Of a stretch of 64,000 bases of DNA, positions 40,608-49,621 are shown piece after piece (the first letter of the stretch is position 1; each line of letters begins with the position of its first letter). The notes beneath the pieces were generated by a model. That model had not been told where the DNA came from, made no database searches, and was given only the letters and a program-made list of their open reading frames with translations. A program made the translations under genes and the position numbers. The stretch comes from Myxococcales bacterium. Its GTDB lineage: Bacteria > Myxococcota_A > UBA9160 > UBA4427. The DNA lies in contig DUBZ01000137.1 of NCBI GenBank assembly GCA_012960035.1, positions 47,168 to 111,167 on the forward strand, given 5' to 3'.

Positions 40608-42876
40608 GCGAAAACTCGCGGATCACGTCGCCGCTTCGGTGTGCGCGTTTACGCTTGCAACGTGTGTTGCTTGCACGACTCCAGCCCCGTTCGTCGAACA
40701 CAGCATCTTGCTCCCCCTCGCACCCATGGCGGCGCTGCAGCCGAGCGATAGCGACCTCGCAACCCGTGACCTTGTGCGCGCAGCGCTGCTGACGGATCGC
40801 CGCGCGATGGACGAAAGCCTCGCGACGCTTACGACTCTTGCCGAGAACAACGACGAACCGGATCGCGACCTCATGCGCCGCATCCCTATGAGCCGAGACT
40901 TGCGCAATGCCACCCTCGACGACCCGGCAGCGTATCGCGACGCATGTGAGTCGCTCAAGAACCGCAAGGACAACGACCCCCGCCTCGACAGCCGCCTCGA
41001 AGAATGCAGCGAAGACGATTTCTTGCGTCTTGCCCAGCGCAGGATTCGCGATTCACGCGAAACCATCTGGGCCGAGACCTACAACGCGGTCGCGGACCCG
41101 CTGAGCCGATCGCTATTGAGCGGCGGGGTCCTCACTCCTTATTACCTCGCCAATAGCGTCGCGACCTACCTCGCTCGGATCAACGAGCGTGACGCTTTCG
41201 GGGCGCAGATGCGGCAGGCGTTGGTGCATCGCGAACGCTACCTCGCCCGCTTCCCAGACTCTGAAGAATCAGCCGAGGTGACGCTTCAAGTCGAAAAGGG
41301 GCGCGCAAAGCTTCACCACGAAGAAGCTCGCAAGCTGGCGTTTCATTCGGGTGTCGCGATCAAGAACGGCAACCCGCGCATGGGTGACGTACTGGCCAAG
41401 CGCGCACTCGAGCTTGACCCCGAGAACAAGAAAGCGGCAGAGCATGGCGACCGTGCTCGCGAGATGATCGAAAAGCAACAGCGTGATCGGATTCGCAGCC
41501 AGTCCGTGGCATTCGAAAGCGTGAGTCTCGAAGATGCAACCCGTGCGACCGGACTCTTACTCGCCGGCAGTGACCTCGGTGCCGAGGGTCTGTCGCTCCT
41601 ACGCAGTGACGCTTACGAAGATGTCGGTCTCTACATCGTGGCGTCCGCGCTGATCGAGCGCGGGGACGAGCGCGCGGGCTGGGACCACATGCGGGACTTA
41701 TCGGGACGCGCTCCGAACAGCAGCGCGATGGCGCGTCACGCACGGGCCCTTGTCCGCGATCCGGCGCAAAACCCGTATGGAAGTTTCAACCGGGTGAGCG
41801 CAACACAACGAAACACAAAGCTGCGCTGGCGTTTCTTCGGCCCCTTCTTTGAAGGGCCGCGTTATCGCCGCCTTCCTGCCCCAATCGCATTTCTCCTAGA
41901 CACTCCGCTGGTCATCAACACGTTCTTGTTCAGCCCGGTGCGCTTTATCTTCTCGCCCGTCAGCAAACAGCCCAACTTCAAGCGCCCGGTTGCAATCGCG
42001 GCCTATCGCTATCTCGACCGAAATCCCGAGGGCGAGTACAAAGACAAAATGGCGCGCTGGCTGTTCGACTACGAATCGGGCCAAAAGAATTGGACGGCCG
42101 CCTTACGCATGGCGGACTATGTCCCGAACTTCGAGGTCGAAGAGCGAACCGAACTCGTTGAAAAGGCGGCCGAGCAACAAATTGCATCCGCGGACAGAAG
42201 TGAAAGGCGCGACCAAAAGAACAGCACCCTGCGGCACACGGCTCGCGAGTTCCCAGATTCCGCAGGAGGTCACCAAGCTGGCCTTGCAGCGCGATACCAA
42301 CGCGAAGGCGCCACGGCCCAGAGCATTCGAATGACCAAGGGCTTCTTGATCGAAAACCCACAGGTCGCAGGTCCGCGTACGTTGGGTCTGCGTCCGGAAC
42401 TGATCGACGGCGAAAACTCAAACGGAGAACTACATCCCCGCGGCGTGAGCTTTATCGGTGGGCGCTATCTCGAATTCGAATTCTTGGCAGAATCAGGAGA
42501 CGAAGACGATCCACCTGAGAAGGTTCGCAAGAAGGTCTCGCAAGAAAGACTGACTCGCCTCGTCTCCGTGCTCGACGACACCGCGCGCCGAAACTATCGC
42601 GTCGACCCCGACTCCGATATCGCGGCCGACCCGCGACGCGACCTGTTCATCGAGCGAGCACGCCTTGGCCTTACCGACAAGCCCGACGTTCGCGCCACGG
42701 CGCAGTCGACCTACGTGTTTGAAAGTGCGCGCGAGCGCTTTGGGATCGTGCGCGGGCGCGAATCGGCCTTGCCATTCGATTTGGTCGTAAGAGGCGACCT
42801 TTCGAGTGCGGGTATCGCTGCATTTCCGCGCTGGCGAAAGCCCAAGAAAACACCGGACGCGTTCCTCTATCGATGA
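40597..42876 (+). CDS. Large lipoprotein with TPR-like helices
   Basis: This is a ~759-aa envelope protein. TTG 40597 lies inside the end of the previous gene (11-bp overlap) and begins a signal peptide ending C-V-A-C-T-T-P, a plausible lipobox. The middle has TPR-like helices (H-S-G-V-A-I-K-N-G-N-P-R-M-G-D-V-L-A-K-R-A-L-E-L-D-P). A hydrophobic stretch (A-F-L-L-D-T-P-L-V-I-N-T-F-L-F) follows, then a long polar C-terminus. No enzyme motif is seen. The TGA stop is within the first unit of a 12-bp tandem repeat. Confidence 0.7.
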   Translation: MPSRRKLADHVAASVCAFTLATCVACTTPAPFVEHSILLPLAPMAALQPSDSDLATRDLVRAALLTDRRAMDESLATLTTLAENNDEPDRDLMRRIPMSRDLRNATLDDPAAYRDACESLKNRKDNDPRLDSRLEECSEDDFLRLAQRRIRDSRETIWAETYNAVADPLSRSLLSGGVLTPYYLANSVATYLARINERDAFGAQMRQALVHRERYLARFPDSEESAEVTLQVEKGRAKLHHEEARKLAFHSGVAIKNGNPRMGDVLAKRALELDPENKKAAEHGDRAREMIEKQQRDRIRSQSVAFESVSLEDATRATGLLLAGSDLGAEGLSLLRSDAYEDVGLYIVASALIERGDERAGWDHMRDLSGRAPNSSAMARHARALVRDPAQNPYGSFNRVSATQRNTKLRWRFFGPFFEGPRYRRLPAPIAFLLDTPLVINTFLFSPVRFIFSPVSKQPNFKRPVAIAAYRYLDRNPEGEYKDKMARWLFDYESGQKNWTAALRMADYVPNFEVEERTELVEKAAEQQIASADRSERRDQKNSTLRHTAREFPDSAGGHQAGLAARYQREGATAQSIRMTKGFLIENPQVAGPRTLGLRPELIDGENSNGELHPRGVSFIGGRYLEFEFLAESGDEDDPPEKVRKKVSQERLTRLVSVLDDTARRNYRVDPDSDIAADPRRDLFIERARLGLTDKPDVRATAQSTYVFESARERFGIVRGRESALPFDLVVRGDLSSAGIAAFPRWRKPKKTPDAFLYR

Positions 42877-42926
42877 TGTGCGCGATGATGTGCGCGATGA
42901 TGTGCGCGATCGATGATGTGCGCGAT
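42871..42926 (+). repeat. 12-bp tandem repeat (minisatellite) at a gene end
   Basis: CGATGATGTGCG occurs three times head-to-tail at 42871-42906, then after a CGAT spacer once more at 42911-42922, followed by CGAT. The lipoprotein's stop codon lies in unit 1 (42874-42876). Each unit is 12 bp, so copy changes would keep frame. Confidence 0.85.
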
Positions 42927-42960
42927 CCGTGACAAAGATTGACGCGAATCGACGCCCCCA

Positions 42961-43596
42961 TCATAGAGGCTCACTTTCACCCAACACCCGCGGCTTTGTA
43001 TTGCTCAAGTGGATGTCGACCAAGACCCGCATCCGAGCGAGGTATTCGCGAAGCCGAACCATGCGCCCACGAGGAGGTTCAACGTCTTCGGCGTTCAGAC
43101 CAATGGCTTCGATCCCACGGCGTTCAGCAATATAGATCGCACGCTCGTTGTGGAACTGCTGGGAGACAATCGTTAAGCGCCCTTGTCCGTAAACCATCCG
43201 CGCACGCAGCACACTGTCGATCGTTCGGTATCCGAACCGGTCGCAAGCAATCGAAGCCGCGGGCACGCCCTGCTCGATCAACGCTTCCTTCATGCTGCCC
43301 GCTTCGTCGATCGACTTGCGATGGCTAGCACCGCTTACCAGCAAAACATCCACTTTGCCGGCGCGATACAACGCTGTCGCGGCCTCAATTCGATATGTGA
43401 AGTAACGATTCGGACGACCGCTCTCGAGATATCGAACGCAGCCGAGCACGAGACCCACATGGTTGCGTGGCATCTTCGAAACGTCGTCGTAACACGTGCC
43501 GCGGATATGTCGCGCAATCGTTTGCCCGCGATAGAGCAGAAAGCCTGCTCCCGCGACCGCTGAGATCGGAAGCACGACAAACAAAAATAGCCACAT
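42961..43596 (-). CDS. SanA/YdcF-like (DUF218) membrane protein
   Basis: This 211-aa protein has one N-terminal membrane anchor (W-L-F-L-F-V-V-L-P-I-S-A-V-A-G) and a DUF218 domain outside: G-L-V-L-G-C, F-T-Y-R-I-E-A-A-T-A-L-Y-R-A-G-K, L-L-V-S-G-A-S, D-S-V-L-R-A-R and I-V-S-Q-Q-F-H-N-E-R-A. It resembles E. coli SanA, linked to envelope barrier function and vancomycin sensitivity at high temperature. ATG 43596 gives a proper anchor. Confidence 0.85.
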   Translation of the reverse strand: MWLFLFVVLPISAVAGAGFLLYRGQTIARHIRGTCYDDVSKMPRNHVGLVLGCVRYLESGRPNRYFTYRIEAATALYRAGKVDVLLVSGASHRKSIDEAGSMKEALIEQGVPAASIACDRFGYRTIDSVLRARMVYGQGRLTIVSQQFHNERAIYIAERRGIEAIGLNAEDVEPPRGRMVRLREYLARMRVLVDIHLSNTKPRVLGESEPL

Positions 43597-43709
43597 GACC
43601 AACAGCCTACTCGCTTTCGGCTCGCGCAGTGGCGCGCGCGCCATGCCCATTCCATATTCTCGTCTGTATCAGCACGGCCTCACGCCACCTCAACCAGAAC
43701 GGAGTCCCC

Positions 43710-44669
43710 ATGACCGCAGCGACCTTTGGCTTTGAAACCACCACCGACGAGGCCCTCGAAGGCATCGACCTTACGGGCAAGACCGTTCTTGTCACTGGCG
43801 CTTCGACCGGCCTGGGGAAGGAGACGTGTCGCGCGCTCGCAAGCAAGGGCGCGCGGGTGATCCTCGCTGCGCGAAACGCCGACAAGTTAAAAGAAGTCGC
43901 CGCAGAAATTTCCGAGTCGACGGGCAACAGTCAACTCTCCGTGCTCGTCGTTGACCTCGGGAACTTCGCATCGATTCGCAAAGCTGCGGGCGAAGCGCTC
44001 GAAGCCGCACCGACGCTAGACATCTTGATCAATAACGCGGGCGTCATGGCGTGCCCCCTCGATCGAACTTCCGAGGGACACGAGATGCAGTTCGGAACCA
44101 ATCACATTGGACACTTTCTCTTCACCTGCTTGCTCGTGCCCGCCCTCAAGGCCTCGGGCAACGCGCGCGTCGTCAACCTCAGCAGCGGAGGTCACAAGTT
44201 TTCTGCCGTGAACCTCGACGACTGGAACTTCGAAACCGGCGAATACGACAAGTGGCAGTCATACGGTCGCTCGAAGACCGCGAACGCTCTGTTCGCTGTC
44301 GCACTCGACAAGCGACTCAAAGACCAGGGCGTACGTGCCTTCTCGGTTCACCCCGGCGCCATCGTGACCGAACTTGGACGACACCTCACCGAAGCCGACA
44401 TCACCAAAATGCGAAAAGAAGGCCCGCGCGGCGGCGCACCCATGACCTTCAAGCAAATCCCACAAGGCGCGGCGACATCGGTGTGGGCGGCAACGTCATC
44501 GTCGCTCGACGGCAAAGGCGGCCTCTATCTCGAAAACGTCAGCATCGCGGAACCCGCAAAAGAGACCGCCGACACCAACGGCTACCTCCCGCACGCCGTT
44601 GACCCAGGCGACGCCGAAGGCCTGTGGACATTGACTGAGCAGATCGTCGACCAGCGATTCGAATTTTAG
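43710..44669 (+). CDS. Short-chain dehydrogenase (retinol-dehydrogenase-like)
   Basis: This 319-aa classical SDR has cofactor motif V-T-G-A-S-T-G-L-G-K, I-N-N-A-G-V-M-A, Ser in N-L-S-S-G-G-H and catalytic Y-G-R-S-K. The length and the N-x-x-D-W-N/H-P-G style place it with retinol-dehydrogenase/WWOX-like SDRs. ATG 43710 has GGAG in front; the upstream part of the frame is ignored. The SnoaL gene follows after 8 bp, so they form a two-gene operon. Substrate unknown, probably a lipophilic alcohol or ketone. Confidence 0.9.
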   Translation: MTAATFGFETTTDEALEGIDLTGKTVLVTGASTGLGKETCRALASKGARVILAARNADKLKEVAAEISESTGNSQLSVLVVDLGNFASIRKAAGEALEAAPTLDILINNAGVMACPLDRTSEGHEMQFGTNHIGHFLFTCLLVPALKASGNARVVNLSSGGHKFSAVNLDDWNFETGEYDKWQSYGRSKTANALFAVALDKRLKDQGVRAFSVHPGAIVTELGRHLTEADITKMRKEGPRGGAPMTFKQIPQGAATSVWAATSSSLDGKGGLYLENVSIAEPAKETADTNGYLPHAVDPGDAEGLWTLTEQIVDQRFEF

Positions 44670-44677
44670 GACAACCC

Positions 44678-45109
44678 ATGACTCCATACGCGCGCGAAGA
44701 AGTCGAAGAAGCCTGGAACCAGTTCGTCGTTGCAGGCGACGCCGGCGACTGGAACGCCTGGGCGGATCTCCACAGCGAAGACGGCATTTGGGTCGAACAT
44801 CACCTTGGAACCTTCAAGGGACGCGAGGCCATCCGCAAAGCGATCTGTAAAGTCATGATCCCTGTCCCGATGATGGAGTTCCCAGTCGAGTGGCGCGTCA
44901 TCGAGGGAAACCGCGTCGTCTACTACCCCTGGCAAGTCATGCCCGACCCGACCGGCGGCAACGAAGTTTATCGCTTCGGCTGCGTCACGATCCTCGAATA
45001 CGCGGGCGACGGCCTCTGGTCCTATCAAGAAGACCTCTACAATCCCACCGAAGGGGCGGACACAATAGGCCGCTGGCTTGCGGCAGGCGGAGAGTTGGCC
45101 AAGGCTTGA
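44678..45109 (+). CDS. SnoaL/NTF2-like protein
   Basis: This 143-aa protein has the α+β-cone (NTF2-like) fold: N-terminal helices A-W-N-Q-F-V-V-A-G-D-A-G-D-W-N-A-W-A-D-L-H, then D-G-I-W-V-E-H-H-L-G-T-F-K-G-R-E-A-I-R. Family members are isomerases, hydrolases or binding proteins; none can be assigned. It is co-transcribed with the SDR immediately upstream. Confidence 0.85.
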   Translation: MTPYAREEVEEAWNQFVVAGDAGDWNAWADLHSEDGIWVEHHLGTFKGREAIRKAICKVMIPVPMMEFPVEWRVIEGNRVVYYPWQVMPDPTGGNEVYRFGCVTILEYAGDGLWSYQEDLYNPTEGADTIGRWLAAGGELAKA

Positions 45110-45287
45110 TGTTCGGGAGGTGGGGTTTTCTAATCAGGGGTTTTGGTTGGGGCGAGCGCCGTGACTGGGGAGAGTGAGGGCTCCGGCGAATGCCTCGCCC
45201 CGACCGAGCAACCCACTCACGCCTCCATCAAATACCCGCCAATGGCCTCTTCCCATTCCCGCGGCCGAAAGAACATCGCCCCCGAGT

Positions 45288-45672
45288 CTCCGACGACAAC
45301 CCGTTTCGGAGGCACAGTTCAAGACCTTGAAGTACCACTCCGGCTTCCCGCGTCGGTTCAACGACATCCACCACGCGACGGGCCACTGCCGATCGTTCTT
45401 CCCGTGGTACAACACCGAACATCGACATGGCGGCATCTTGATGCTGACACCAGATGATGTTCATCATGGACAAGCGAACGAAAGGATCGCGCAACGAAAG
45501 CGCACGCTCGAAGCCGGCTGGGACGCTCACCCTGAACGCGTCGTCCGAGGCATCCCAAGGCCCCGTCCGCTTCCCGAAGCGGTCAGGATCAACCCATCCG
45601 AAACGTCAACGACAGGAGGAATTGCTCACTAAATCAAACAATCGAGTGTCTCATCGGCGTTGACAGGTTCCG
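45288..45672 (+). mobile_element. Truncated, frameshifted IS3-family insertion sequence remnant
   Basis: The C-terminal part of an IS3-family orfB integrase survives: V-S-D-D-N-P-F in one frame, then S-E-A-Q-F-K-T-L-K-Y, F-P-W-Y-N-T-E-H-R-H-G-G-I and L-T-P-D-D-V-H-H-G in another, ending at 45632. A lost base near 45305 explains the change of frame. The catalytic DD part, orfA and the left end are missing. Near 45655-45672 the DNA reads TGTCTCA...TTGACAGGTTCCG, like an IS3-type right terminal repeat. It is immobile unless helped in trans. Confidence 0.75.
45660..45665 (+). promoter_or_regulatory. TTGACA box at the IS remnant's right end
   Basis: A perfect -35 hexamer points outward toward the hybrid kinase gene (start 45749). 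A weak -10 (TAACGA) lies 16 nt downstream. It may form a hybrid promoter contributed by the IS end. Confidence 0.3.
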
Positions 45673-45748
45673 CTACGGTTGTAACGATCAGAGCAAGCGA
45701 TCTGGGAGCTTGCCCTGCGAACTCTCCACACGGATCACAGGAACTTGT

Positions 45749-48097
45749 ATGGATTGGGTCGGTGCATCGGTCCTTGCCACCATCGTCGCAGCGTTGCTGT
45801 TGGCTTCGTTGCCGTCCCGTCGTCTCGAAGTTGGAACGTCCGGCGATTGGATCCTAGGCTGGGCGGCACTGCTCTTTAGTGGCATGTCGAACCTCTTCCC
45901 GATCCCGGGAGAGCTCGCACCGGTGCTTGCCGCTTCTACGGCGCCGCTATTTCCCGTCCTCATGCTTTCGGGCGCATTTCGTTATTCGAACCGGAAGGTG
46001 CCCAGAGCCCTACCGCCTCTCGCACTAACACTTTGTTGCTTTTGTGGGATTTCGACGTTCGCGGGACACCCCGACTATACGAGTCTGATTTCCCTGGTCT
46101 TCTTTCCGGCGCTCTGCGCAATGGCAGCGACCATCGTCATTCCCACTGCGAAGAAGCACGGCACAATTCTCCAGCGACTGACCGCACCTGGCCTACTCGT
46201 CGTTGCCGGAGTGCAGGCCGTGGACGCGTACAACGGAATTTATTCGATCCCGTCTTGGAACCCGCTTCTCGTATGGCTCGCCACTGGGCTCCCGGTCGGA
46301 ACGTTGCAATCTGCAGGTTGGTTTGAATTGGTGGGCGACCGACTCACCCTCACTTCTCAAGAACGCGAACGCACGGCGGCTGCTCTCGCCATCAGTCTCG
46401 ACGAACTGCGAACGGCGCACAGCGAAATGGAAGAACGAGTCGTTGAACGGACAAAGCGCTTGCGAGATGAAGTTGCCGAGCGGCGTCAAGTTGAAGACGC
46501 GCTCCGAGAGAGCCATGTCCACTACCATAAAGTCATCTCTCTGCTTTCCGACTTTAACCTTGCGGCAAAGGTCGACCAGAAGGGCAACTTTCTCATCGAA
46601 TGGGTCACCGGCTCCGATCGCCACGGCACGCAACACACACGACGATCGATCGGCATGGAGGAATGGAAGTCCCTGATTCACCCCGAAGACTTTCACACCC
46701 TACGTGCGTGTTTTGCAGGCGCCCTTCGCGAAGAAGTGACAGGCTTTGAAACGCGCATCACCACGGAGGACGAAGAAGTCCGTTGGATAAGGGGGCGCAT
46801 GATGGGCGAGCGAAATGCTGCGACGGACGACGTCATAATCTACGCATCGGGCCGAGACGTAACGCGAGAGAAGCACGCCGAAGCTGAAAACGCGACGCTC
46901 CATGAACGAATTCGCGAGGGCCAACGACTCGAAAGCCTCGGTGCGTTGTCCCGCGGTGTCGCCCACGACTTCAACAACTTGCTCAGTGTCATCATCGGCA
47001 ACGCGTCGATGATCGGCGAGGGCCTACCCGAAGGCTCTCCGCTACTCGCACGCACCGAGCGGATCCGGAAATCGGCGCGCTACGCCGCCGACATCGCGAT
47101 GCAGATGCTTACATATTCGGGCAGTGCGTCGGTGAGCCCCGAGCCCCTCAACTTAAGCAACGTCGTGGCTGAAATGAGCGAACTCATTGAAGCGGGCACG
47201 AATCATCGCATTCAACTTTCCCTGAACGTCGATTCCGACTTGCCGCTCGTCATGGGCGACTCAAGCCAAGTTCGACAGATCGTCCTGAATCTGATCACGA
47301 ATGCAAGCGAGGCGATGGGAGATGAAGGCGGACGTGTCGAGCTGAGCACCGGTCGACTGCATGTGGGGCCCGACTCCGTAGCGGGTCTGCGCCATGTCAC
47401 GGAGTTGATCGCGGGCGACTACGTTTACCTCGAAGTCGCCGACAACGGACCTGGCCTCGACGCCGATACCCAGGCGCAAATTTTCGACCCTTTCTTCTCG
47501 ACGAAGCTCTCGGGCCGCGGGCTCGGCCTCGCGGTGGTGCGCGGCATCGCCCGAGCCCATAGCGCTGCAATTTCGCTTACGAGCTCACCCGGCGACGGCA
47601 CGCGATTTCGGGTGCTGTTCCCCGAAGTCGACGCAACGGTCCTCGAAACCATCGAGTCCAGTCGAAAGTCAAATGAACAGCAATATGTGGCGGACTCGGT
47701 CGCGATCCCAACGACGATGAACGTTGCAAGGACCGTGCTCGTGATTGATGACGATGAGTACGTGGGCGAGATTGCCCAAGCGGTACTACAACGCTCGGGC
47801 TACAACGTACTTGTGGCCGATGGCGGAAACCAAGGCGTAGAACTCTTCGCCCAGAACCGCGACAAGGTTGACGTGATCGTCCTCGACCTTTCCATGCCCG
47901 ACATGAGCGGTGAGGAAGTGCTGGAGCACATTCGTAAGATCGCACCCGATGTCCCAGCACTCATCTCTAGTGGCTATGCGAGTTCGATGGCGGCAAAACG
48001 AATTCGCGTTACCCACCGCGTCGAGTTCCTGGGCAAACCCTACGAACCGGAGGCGTTGGTGGAATCCGTCGAGGCCATGTTGCCGCGATCTAGCTGA
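45749..48097 (+). CDS. Hybrid sensor histidine kinase (7TM-PAS-HisKA-HATPase-REC)
   Basis: This is a ~782-aa membrane kinase. About seven hydrophobic segments occupy residues 1-200, then a short coiled coil (about 210-255), a PAS domain (about 265-375), an H-box R-G-V-A-H-D-F-N-N-L-L, an ATPase with N-L-I-T-N-A-S-E-A-M, D-N-G-P-G-L and G-R-G-L-G-L-A, and an intact C-terminal receiver with V-I-D-D-D, phospho-Asp in I-V-L-D-L-S-M-P and Lys in L-G-K-P. ATG 45749 begins just before the first membrane helix. No cognate regulator adjoins; the receiver may pass phosphate elsewhere. Confidence 0.9.
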   Translation: MDWVGASVLATIVAALLLASLPSRRLEVGTSGDWILGWAALLFSGMSNLFPIPGELAPVLAASTAPLFPVLMLSGAFRYSNRKVPRALPPLALTLCCFCGISTFAGHPDYTSLISLVFFPALCAMAATIVIPTAKKHGTILQRLTAPGLLVVAGVQAVDAYNGIYSIPSWNPLLVWLATGLPVGTLQSAGWFELVGDRLTLTSQERERTAAALAISLDELRTAHSEMEERVVERTKRLRDEVAERRQVEDALRESHVHYHKVISLLSDFNLAAKVDQKGNFLIEWVTGSDRHGTQHTRRSIGMEEWKSLIHPEDFHTLRACFAGALREEVTGFETRITTEDEEVRWIRGRMMGERNAATDDVIIYASGRDVTREKHAEAENATLHERIREGQRLESLGALSRGVAHDFNNLLSVIIGNASMIGEGLPEGSPLLARTERIRKSARYAADIAMQMLTYSGSASVSPEPLNLSNVVAEMSELIEAGTNHRIQLSLNVDSDLPLVMGDSSQVRQIVLNLITNASEAMGDEGGRVELSTGRLHVGPDSVAGLRHVTELIAGDYVYLEVADNGPGLDADTQAQIFDPFFSTKLSGRGLGLAVVRGIARAHSAAISLTSSPGDGTRFRVLFPEVDATVLETIESSRKSNEQQYVADSVAIPTTMNVARTVLVIDDDEYVGEIAQAVLQRSGYNVLVADGGNQGVELFAQNRDKVDVIVLDLSMPDMSGEEVLEHIRKIAPDVPALISSGYASSMAAKRIRVTHRVEFLGKPYEPEALVESVEAMLPRSS

Positions 48098-48142
48098 ATC
48101 GCGCGCTAGCATTCGCGATCTCATCAACCAAAGGACACCCCG

Positions 48143-49582
48143 GTGAACTCCGCCATACGTTCCAGCTCGTATCGAGGGCGGGCGCTACAGCTCTTGATCT
48201 TTGGCTTCTGCTTGATCGTGATTGCGAGCTGCGAGCGAGACGCTCCGCCTCCCGAGGTTCGCGATCGCAACGTGCTGCTCGTCGTGCTCGACACGACCCG
48301 GGCCGACGCCGTCGAGGGCTATGGCGGGCGCAACGTCTACACCCCGACCCTGCGGAAACTCGCCGCCGAAGGAGCGCTATTTCAGAACGCACGTACGACT
48401 TCGGCCTGGACACTTCCTGCACACGGGTCTTTGTTCACTGGCCTTTTCCCCTCTCGCCATGGTGCCCACGCGGAGGGCTCAGGCCTTGATTCGTCGCTTG
48501 TCACGCTGCCGGACTTACTAGGTCGGACTCATGATTCAGCGGGGTTCTCCGAGAATCCGCACATCGTTGAAGCTCGGGGTTTCGCGCGAGGCTTCGACCA
48601 CTTCGAAGAGACTTGGCGCGAGCAGGCTTCCCACGCCAAGCCACCCCCCACAGAAGAACGCATCGCGACGTGGTTGAGTGGCCGCGACGAAACAAAGCCG
48701 TTCTTTCTTTTCGTCAATCTGATGACGCCCCACCTCCCCTACCTCCCCACGCTTGATCATCAAGAACGTCTGGTGCCGAAGCTTGACGCGAAGATCATCG
48801 ACAATTTTCGCTCGGTCGAAGAGGGACACGCGCGCATGCAGATCATGGGGCAACTCGGGTTCAAGCGACTCGAGTTCTCGATCTTGCGCGCGCTGTACCA
48901 CGCGGACGTCGCGACCGCAGACACACGCTTGCAGAACATTCTGGACCTACTTGGTGGAGACGCAGTACTGGACAACACTTTGGTGGTCGTGGTTGGCGAT
49001 CACGGTGAAAACATTGGTGACCACGGCTTGATGGAACATCAGTTCTGTCTTTACGAAAGTTTGCTTCGGGTGCCGCTTATCATTCGGTTGCCGGGTGAGT
49101 TCGCACCTGGCAGCAACCGTGACGAGCCGGTGCAACTGGTAGACGTCATGCCAACCGTGCTCGACGCACTTGATTGGCCGGCGGACAGTCGACCCTTGAG
49201 TCAAGGGCAGAGCCTTCTGGGCAGCCCAAGCGAACATAGTCGCCCGGTGTATGCCGAACTCATGCGTCCCACCGGCCAAGAGCCGCTCTATCACGCGATC
49301 GATCCCGAGTTTGAGTTCGCACCTTACATGCGCCGTCTAAAGTCGATTCAAGTCGACAATCTCAAACTCATCACTTCGGAAGACGGCGAGCGAGAGCTCT
49401 ATAATCTCTTGGCCGACCCGGGCGAACTCTCGAACCTCGCAAGCAAGCAACCCGACGACGTCGCACGACTCGAAGCCCAGCTTCTCGACTGGTCGGGGGC
49501 ATGGAACCCAGCGGAGACACCCCCGCTCGAACTCGACACGCAAACCAAGGATGCGCTGCGCGAGCTTGGATACGGGAAATAG
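48143..49582 (+). CDS. Sulfatase-fold lipoprotein lacking the formylglycine motif
   Basis: This 479-aa member of the alkaline-phosphatase/sulfatase superfamily is exported as a lipoprotein (L-I-F-G-F-C-L-I-V-I-A-S-C). Metal-site elements are V-L-D-T-T-R-A-D near residue 50, and V-V-V-G-D-H-G-E-N-I-G-D-H-G. Where sulfatases have C/S-x-P-x-R it reads S-A-W-T-L-P-A-H-G-S-L-F-T-G, so there is no formylglycine; a Thr or Ser nucleophile is likely, as in phosphodiester- or phosphotransferase-type relatives. The substrate is unknown; action would be in the periplasm. Confidence 0.85.
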   Translation: MNSAIRSSSYRGRALQLLIFGFCLIVIASCERDAPPPEVRDRNVLLVVLDTTRADAVEGYGGRNVYTPTLRKLAAEGALFQNARTTSAWTLPAHGSLFTGLFPSRHGAHAEGSGLDSSLVTLPDLLGRTHDSAGFSENPHIVEARGFARGFDHFEETWREQASHAKPPPTEERIATWLSGRDETKPFFLFVNLMTPHLPYLPTLDHQERLVPKLDAKIIDNFRSVEEGHARMQIMGQLGFKRLEFSILRALYHADVATADTRLQNILDLLGGDAVLDNTLVVVVGDHGENIGDHGLMEHQFCLYESLLRVPLIIRLPGEFAPGSNRDEPVQLVDVMPTVLDALDWPADSRPLSQGQSLLGSPSEHSRPVYAELMRPTGQEPLYHAIDPEFEFAPYMRRLKSIQVDNLKLITSEDGERELYNLLADPGELSNLASKQPDDVARLEAQLLDWSGAWNPAETPPLELDTQTKDALRELGYGK

Positions 49583-49621
49583 TCGACGAGTCGATCGACG
49601 GAATCACATTTCATCGCAGAT

